A stretch of DNA of 11,129 nucleotides from Roseivirga sp. UBA7431 (GTDB taxonomy: Bacteria; Bacteroidota; Bacteroidia; Cytophagales; Cyclobacteriaceae). Position 1 is the stretch's first letter. The number at the start of each line of letters is the position of its first letter. Location: NCBI GenBank assembly GCA_002477595.1, contig DLQN01000045.1, positions 1 through 11,129 on the forward strand, given 5' to 3'. Shown in pieces: positions 6,529-11,129 of the stretch. The notes under the pieces were generated by a model that saw only the letters and a program-made list of their open reading frames with translations, did not search any database and had not been told where the DNA came from. The translations under genes were made by a program, and so were the position numbers.

Positions 6529-6560
6529 TTGCTCGTGAGCCTTTGCTCACGGGCAATTTT
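6529..6560 (+). terminator. Hairpin between lipoprotein and receptor genes, possible attenuating terminator
   Basis: A 12-bp stem (6529-6540 TTGCTCGTGAGC with 6545-6556 GCTCACGGGCAA, one G-T pair) with loop CTTT is followed by four T and an AT-rich stretch. It lies 26 bases past the lipoprotein stop and 32 before the receptor ATG. It could be a partial terminator giving more lipoprotein than receptor mRNA, or a processing or stability hairpin. The short T-run argues against full termination. Confidence 0.6.
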
Positions 6561-6592
6561 AATTTAGAACGACATACTAACATTGATTAATA

Positions 6593-9439
6593 ATGAAAAA
6601 CCTAAAATTTGTCTTACTGGTATCTCTGCTTTGCATGGCACAGATCGCTTTTGCCCAAAAAGGAAAGGTCCGCGGGACAGCTTATGAACGTTCTAATGGT
6701 GAACCCATGTTCAGCGTGCAAATCTTTGTACCTGAGGTGCAGTCTGGAGGAGTCACTGACTTTGATGGAAAATTCGAGGTCGAACTCGCCCCGGGTACTT
6801 ACACCTTACAAGCCAAGTTTATTGGCTTTACAACCGTCAACATTAGCGATGTAGTGGTAAAAGCTGGAGAGGTCACTGTAATTGAGGCCATCTGGTTGGA
6901 AGAAGCCGTTTCAGAGTTGGATGAAATTATAGTCACAGCAGAGGCTCTTCGCAGTACAGACGTTGCACTACTCCAAGCAAAAAGAAAGGCGACAAATTTA
7001 ATTGATGGTATTTCATCACAACAGATTAAGAGATCTGGTGACAGCGATGTTGCTGGAGCAATTAAAAGAGTGCCGGGTGTATCTATCCAAGGAGGCCAAT
7101 ATGTTTTTGTTAGAGGTCTTGGTGACCGATACACAAAAACAATTCTTAACAGAATGGAAGTCCCTGGACTAGATCCAGACCGAAACGCTATTCAAATTGA
7201 TATCTTCCCTACTTCCTTAATTGACAATATTATTGTCTACAAAAACTTTACGCCCGACCTAAGTGCAGATTTTGTTGGAGGAACAGTAAACATAGAAACA
7301 AAAGACTTTCCTGATGAGAAGACAATGACACTCTCTCTCGGCTTAGAATACAATTCAAGCATGCACTTCCGCAATGACTTTTTAACCTATAATGGTGGAG
7401 GTACAGACTTTTTAGGATTTGATGATGGAAAAAGAGACCTTCCGTTCGATGGAAGAACTGGAAATATTCCTTCTCCTTTGAGACAAGACCAAGCACTCAA
7501 CGATATCACTTCTTCATTTGCCCCGAACATGTCAGCATTGACAGACTCTAACTTGGCCAACCTGAGCTTAGGTTTTTCTCTTGGAGATCAAAGGGATCTT
7601 GGTGACAAGAAGCTAGGCTACATAGCTGCCATCAACTATAAAAACACAACGACTTTCTACGAAGATGCAAGAGATGCTGCATACGTAAAGCCGAGTCAGA
7701 ATAACGAATTTGAATTGACTCCAGATACTCGTTTCGAAGGTCCACTAGGTATCACAGATGCTCAATTAAGTGGTTTGGCCGGTGTCTCACTAAAAGGAGA
7801 TAAAAATAAATTTCGTTTACAAGCAATGCACGTTCAGAATGGCACCCAGCGTGCCGCTTTAAGAACAAGAATTCGTTCTAACAACAACTCAAATACATCG
7901 CTTGTAGATAACTTAGAATACACTGAGCGTTCCCTTACCAACTTATTAATAGGTGGTGAACACTACTTCAATGGCAATGAGTCTCAATTGGAATGGAAAG
8001 TATCTCCAACCTTTGCGACCATCAACGACAAAGACGTGAGAATCACTCCATTCACTATTGACGGAGGAGAAGTCGCAATTAACCCACAAGAAGGTGGTGA
8101 GCCAAATAGAATTTGGAGGCTTCTCACTGAGCAAAACTATGTTGCAAAAGTAGACTACAGCCACAACATCGCTTTCCGTGGTAGAGATTCCAAGATTAAA
8201 GGGGGCTTCAGTAATATTTACAAAACGAGAGACTATGAAATTCAAAACTTTGTAACTCAAATACGTGGAAGCCAAGACGCACTTAACCTAAATGGTGATG
8301 CAGATCAACTATTCGCTCCTGAAAACCTTTGGACTGTAGATAGAGGAACGGGTACTTATGTACAAAACGCTTTCAATCTTTCTAATGCCTATCAAGGCAG
8401 AATGAATACACTTGGTGGCTATGTTATGAGTGAGCTTGGCCTTATAGAAAAATTAAAGACCATCGTTGGTGTTAGGCTTGAACAATTTGATCAATGGTAC
8501 ACTGGGGTAAACCAAGCGGGGGCCAATCCAAATGATCCAAACGGATTATCATTTGATGACGAAAAGATCACAAGTTCATTGGACTTCTTTCCTTCAGTTA
8601 ACTTTATCTATCAAGTAGTTGAAAACTCAAACTTGAGAGCTTCATACTCAAAGACTATCGCAAGGCCTTCATTTAAAGAGAAGTCTTTTGCTGAAATTCA
8701 AGATGTTTTAACGGGTAGAACCTTCATTGGTAACATAGACCTAGTTGAAACCAACATTGACAACTTTGATTTAAGATATGAGTACTTCTTTGGTAGAGGT
8801 GAGGCCATCTCCATTGGTGGTTTCTATAAGACTTTCCAAAACCCAATCGAACTCGTTCGTTTCTCTCAAGCACCAAATGATTTACAGCCAAGAAATGTTG
8901 GTGATGCGACAATCGCTGGATTAGAAGTAGAATTAAGAAAGAACTTAAGCTTTCTTGCTCCTGCTTTAGAAAACTTGTCGTTTATCTCTAATGTAACTTT
9001 GACTGAAGCCACAGTAGAAATTGATGCAGTAGAAGCTCAAGGCAGACAAAACGGATTGAGAAATGGAGAGTCACTAAGCGATAAAAGAGACTTTGTCGGT
9101 CAGGCTCCATTCATCATCAATGCAGGGTTGAATTACACAGATTATGAGAGCTTCTGGGAAGCCAGCGTGAGTTACAACGTTCAAGGTAGAACCTTAGCCG
9201 TTGTTGGTATCAACAGAACTCCTGATACTTACGATGTGCCATTTAACAGTTTGAATGTGAATATTCAAAAAGGCTTTGGAATAGACGGGCAACACGTTTT
9301 TGGGCTTAGAATTAATAACCTTTTGGGTGACGTGAGAGAAAGAGAGTTTGAATCTTTTGGAAGTGCAAACGCCATTGAAACAAGAAGAGACCCAGGTACC
9401 TCATTCAGATTAAAATACAGCTACAACTTTTTAAGGTAG
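6593..9439 (+). CDS. TonB-dependent outer-membrane receptor with N-terminal carboxypeptidase-regulatory-like domain
   Basis: This 948-residue protein is predicted to be a TonB- and proton-motive-force-driven outer-membrane importer. Residues 1-21 are a signal peptide (ending QIAFA). Residues about 24-100 are a carboxypeptidase-regulatory-like beta-sandwich (VRGTAYERSNGEPM, then VTDFDGKFEVEL, then FIGF), as is usual in this phylum. A TonB-box-like DEIIVTAE is at 110-117. The plug follows, with VAGAIKRVPGVSIQGG (153-168), VFVRGLGDRYTKTILNRMEV (171-190), the segment DPDRNAIQIDIFP, and FVGGTVNIETKDFP (227-240). The rest is the 22-strand barrel, ending in YSYNFLR. The RGLGDRYT / DPDR plug type is widespread in Proteobacteria and Bacteroidota and differs from SusC; its ligands vary and cannot be told from sequence. 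The final residue is Arg, not the usual aromatic, though Phe-Leu precede it. Probably co-transcribed with the lipoprotein gene. Confidence 0.93.
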   Translation: MKNLKFVLLVSLLCMAQIAFAQKGKVRGTAYERSNGEPMFSVQIFVPEVQSGGVTDFDGKFEVELAPGTYTLQAKFIGFTTVNISDVVVKAGEVTVIEAIWLEEAVSELDEIIVTAEALRSTDVALLQAKRKATNLIDGISSQQIKRSGDSDVAGAIKRVPGVSIQGGQYVFVRGLGDRYTKTILNRMEVPGLDPDRNAIQIDIFPTSLIDNIIVYKNFTPDLSADFVGGTVNIETKDFPDEKTMTLSLGLEYNSSMHFRNDFLTYNGGGTDFLGFDDGKRDLPFDGRTGNIPSPLRQDQALNDITSSFAPNMSALTDSNLANLSLGFSLGDQRDLGDKKLGYIAAINYKNTTTFYEDARDAAYVKPSQNNEFELTPDTRFEGPLGITDAQLSGLAGVSLKGDKNKFRLQAMHVQNGTQRAALRTRIRSNNNSNTSLVDNLEYTERSLTNLLIGGEHYFNGNESQLEWKVSPTFATINDKDVRITPFTIDGGEVAINPQEGGEPNRIWRLLTEQNYVAKVDYSHNIAFRGRDSKIKGGFSNIYKTRDYEIQNFVTQIRGSQDALNLNGDADQLFAPENLWTVDRGTGTYVQNAFNLSNAYQGRMNTLGGYVMSELGLIEKLKTIVGVRLEQFDQWYTGVNQAGANPNDPNGLSFDDEKITSSLDFFPSVNFIYQVVENSNLRASYSKTIARPSFKEKSFAEIQDVLTGRTFIGNIDLVETNIDNFDLRYEYFFGRGEAISIGGFYKTFQNPIELVRFSQAPNDLQPRNVGDATIAGLEVELRKNLSFLAPALENLSFISNVTLTEATVEIDAVEAQGRQNGLRNGESLSDKRDFVGQAPFIINAGLNYTDYESFWEASVSYNVQGRTLAVVGINRTPDTYDVPFNSLNVNIQKGFGIDGQHVFGLRINNLLGDVREREFESFGSANAIETRRDPGTSFRLKYSYNFLR

Positions 9440-9456
9440 TTTAATTAAATAATGTC

Positions 9457-9488
9457 AAAGCCCCTTCGGTAATGTTGGGGCTTTTTTT
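9457..9488 (+). terminator. Intrinsic terminator after the receptor gene
   Basis: An 8-bp perfect stem (9457-9464 AAAGCCCC with 9477-9484 GGGGCTTT) with a 12-base loop is followed by a run of seven T (9482-9488, partly inside the stem). It lies 17 bases after the receptor stop and is a standard Rho-independent terminator ending the lipoprotein-receptor unit. Confidence 0.88.
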
Positions 9489-9543
9489 ATGGCTAAAAGC
9501 TATATTCGTGGAACATAATAGCAACTAATGTGCTTTTAACTAT

Positions 9544-10446
9544 ATGTCTCAAAAGATACTAATTACAGGAGGAACAGGTTTGGTGGGCTCTGTATTGATC
9601 CCTATGCTCAAAGCTAAAGGCCATCAAATCGTAGTACTAAGCCGCACAAAGAAACAACACCCAGACTACGAGGTCTTCGAGTGGGATTATAAGCGAGAGT
9701 ATATCGAAGAGGGTGCCTTTAAAGGAGTCGACACCATAATGCACCTTGCTGGCGCAGGTGTGGCAGATGCCAAATGGACTACTGAGCGTAAGGATGAAAT
9801 CTACAATAGCAGAACTAAAACCTCCTTGCTACTCTTCAATGAGCTTCAAAAGATCGATCATCAAGTAAAGACCTTCGTTGCAGCGTCCGCCATAGGCATC
9901 TACGGTGACGACACCGGCAATCAAATGACGAAGGAAACGGCCCCTATCGGCCAGAGTTTCTTAGCTCACGTAACTGATGCTTGGGAAGCCTCGACAAATA
10001 AAATCAGTACGCTGGGCATCCGATTGGTACAACTTAGAATAGGCATCGTATTGAGCAAAGATGGTGGTGCATTAGTTGAATTGCTTAAACCGCCTGTAGC
10101 CGCCCCTCTGGGTAAAGGAAAACAATACATGAGCTGGATTCATATTGTCGACCTAGCCCAAATGTTTATGGACGCCATGGAGAATGATGGATATGTAGGT
10201 GCCTACAATGCAGTAGCGCCAAAGCCTGAGACGAACCGGGACTTCACTCAAAAAGCAGCCAAGGCCTTTGGAAAAGTCTTCTTACCCATTCCTGTGCCAG
10301 CACTTGTGCTTAAGCTCATGCTAGGCGAAATGGCGGCCATTGTAATTGGAGGCAGTAGAATCAGTAGCCATAAAATTGAGGAAGCGGGGTTTAAATTTAG
10401 GTTTCCTAAATTGGAAGATGCTGTAAGCGACCTTAGTGCTAAGTAA
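9544..10446 (+). CDS. TIGR01777-type NAD(P)-binding epimerase-like protein
   Basis: This is a 300-residue cytoplasmic protein of the atypical extended short-chain dehydrogenase family TIGR01777 (E. coli YfcH group, eukaryotic SDR39U1). The Rossmann glycine motif GGTGLVGS is at residues 9-16. The family hallmark HLAGAGVADAKWT (67-79) is followed by ERKDEIYNSR (81-90). SAIGIYGD at 115-122 holds the Tyr of the active-site region, but the usual SDR YxxxK Lys is not in place, as is normal for this family. RIGIVL is at 165-170. The C-terminal part (about 246-296, starting PIPVPALVLKLMLGEMA) matches the DUF1731 domain. Length is normal. The substrate of the family is not established. It has its own start after the receptor terminator; a TATATTCG at 9501-9508 is near the -7 consensus. 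No terminator follows, and the next gene starts 105 bases downstream in the same direction. Confidence 0.92.
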   Translation: MSQKILITGGTGLVGSVLIPMLKAKGHQIVVLSRTKKQHPDYEVFEWDYKREYIEEGAFKGVDTIMHLAGAGVADAKWTTERKDEIYNSRTKTSLLLFNELQKIDHQVKTFVAASAIGIYGDDTGNQMTKETAPIGQSFLAHVTDAWEASTNKISTLGIRLVQLRIGIVLSKDGGALVELLKPPVAAPLGKGKQYMSWIHIVDLAQMFMDAMENDGYVGAYNAVAPKPETNRDFTQKAAKAFGKVFLPIPVPALVLKLMLGEMAAIVIGGSRISSHKIEEAGFKFRFPKLEDAVSDLSAK

Positions 10447-10551
10447 GCAACATCACTTTTTAATCAACCTTAACCATTAGGCAACGTAAATGGTAACCCG
10501 ACCTGACTAAACTCAAAGAATGACGTTAGACGTCAGCACAAAAAAATACAT
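10447..10551. other. Short intergenic leader with two inverted repeats
   Basis: Between the TIGR01777 gene and the LOG gene there is a perfect 6-bp inverted repeat TGACGT-TAG-ACGTCA at 10521-10535, 16 bases before the LOG start. A weaker one, ACCATT/AATGGT, lies at 10473-10494. Neither is followed by a T-run, so they are not terminators. The first could be an operator or a translation-affecting hairpin. Confidence 0.35.
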
Positions 10552-11129
10552 ATGACAGACGAAGATAAAATCAAACAAGCCTTTAAAGACCGCAACTGGA
10601 ATGAGATCAAAACCCAAGATTCATGGGTGATCTTTAAAGTAATGTCCGAAATGGTTGAAGGTTTTGAGAAACTTGCCAAAATAGGTCCTTGTGTTTCGAT
10701 ATTTGGCTCTGCACGGACCCAGCCAGATAATGGATATTACAAAATGGCAGAAGAAATTGCTGCTAAGCTCGTTCGGCATGGATATGGCGTAATAACGGGT
10801 GGCGGCCCAGGTATTATGGAAGCGGGCAACAAAGGTGCGCAAAGTGAAAACGGTAAGTCTGTGGGCTTGAACATTGAATTGCCCCATGAGCAAGGAAACA
10901 ACCCCTATATCGATCCAGATAAACTTATCTCATTTGATTACTTCTTTGTGCGAAAAGTAATGTTTGTTAAGTACTCTCAAGGCTTTATTGTGATGCCGGG
11001 AGGCTTCGGCACCCTGGACGAACTTTTCGAAGCCATTACCTTAATTCAAACCAATAAAATCGGTCGTTTCCCGATCGTTTTAGTCGGCACTGAGTTCTGG
11101 GGAGGTCTTTTAGATTGGGTAAAGAGCAC
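10552..11129 (+). CDS. LOG-family (TIGR00730) protein, 3' end cut by the window
   Basis: The frame opens with ATG at 10552 and stays open to the window edge (192 full codons). It encodes a Rossmann-like LOG (Lonely Guy) family protein. Characterised members are cytokinin riboside 5'-monophosphate phosphoribohydrolases, or more generally nucleotide 5'-monophosphate nucleosidases, which split the base from ribose 5-phosphate. Visible motifs are SIFGSAR at 49-55, GGGPGIMEAGN at 83-93, FVRKVMFV at 132-139 (Arg134 and Lys135), and the signature MPGGFGTLDELFE at 148-160. The roughly 40-residue N-terminal extension before the core fits the longer bacterial members of about 230-245 residues, so perhaps 40-50 residues are missing at the right edge. 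The true substrate in bacteria is usually unknown. There is no signal peptide, so it is cytoplasmic. Confidence 0.92.
   Translation, partial: MTDEDKIKQAFKDRNWNEIKTQDSWVIFKVMSEMVEGFEKLAKIGPCVSIFGSARTQPDNGYYKMAEEIAAKLVRHGYGVITGGGPGIMEAGNKGAQSENGKSVGLNIELPHEQGNNPYIDPDKLISFDYFFVRKVMFVKYSQGFIVMPGGFGTLDELFEAITLIQTNKIGRFPIVLVGTEFWGGLLDWVKS

Noticed and set aside
1..11129. CRISPR array, insertion sequence, tRNA or rRNA
   Set aside because: I saw no regularly spaced repeats, no transposase-like frame, no terminal inverted repeats around a gene and no tRNA- or rRNA-like sequence.

Overview
The window reads as chromosomal DNA of a member of the Bacteroidota, most likely a free-living, possibly marine, Cytophagales- or Flavobacteriia-like bacterium. 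This rests on several things. There are remnants of an SprB-repeat adhesin and a PorP/SprF protein, both tied to the type IX secretion (T9SS) and gliding machinery of this phylum. The TonB-dependent receptor carries an N-terminal carboxypeptidase-regulatory-like domain. A lipoprotein has an acidic patch just after its lipobox cysteine. Start sites are A-rich without clear Shine-Dalgarno sequences, and one candidate promoter fits the TTG / TAnnTTTG pattern of this phylum. The exact genus cannot be read from the sequence.

Layout. At the left edge (+) lies a small two-helix membrane protein that may be the C-terminal end of a longer gene. A gene-free stretch of about 370 bases follows, with several hairpins, including one strong minus-strand terminator. 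Next is a minus-strand cluster running from about 3508 down to 613. It begins with a decayed SprB-repeat adhesin start fused to the last third of a PorP/SprF gene. A single-domain L-asparaginase-like protein follows, then a secreted subtilisin-family (S8) serine protease. A 450-base AT-rich divergent region separates this from the plus-strand genes: a stand-alone MoxR-type AAA+ ATPase, a surface-type lipoprotein with a probable beta-helix fold, and a 948-residue TonB-dependent receptor. The receptor ends in a clear terminator. A TIGR01777-type NAD(P)-binding protein and the start of a LOG-family (TIGR00730) protein, cut by the right edge, complete the window.

How the genes may work together. 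The lipoprotein and the receptor are adjacent, in the same direction, 90 bases apart with a strong hairpin between them. This suggests an outer-membrane uptake or binding pair in which a beta-helix lipoprotein occupies the place that SusD has in SusCD systems; the ligand is unknown. The minus-strand cluster looks like the leftover of an adhesin-PorP/SprF operon in which the secretion-related genes were destroyed by an internal deletion and a nonsense mutation, while the two downstream enzyme genes stayed intact. The MoxR ATPase has none of its usual partners (DUF58, VWA proteins) inside the window. I see no mobile element, CRISPR array, tRNA or rRNA, and no clearly new multi-gene system. The decayed adhesin locus and the lipoprotein-receptor pair are the most interesting items.
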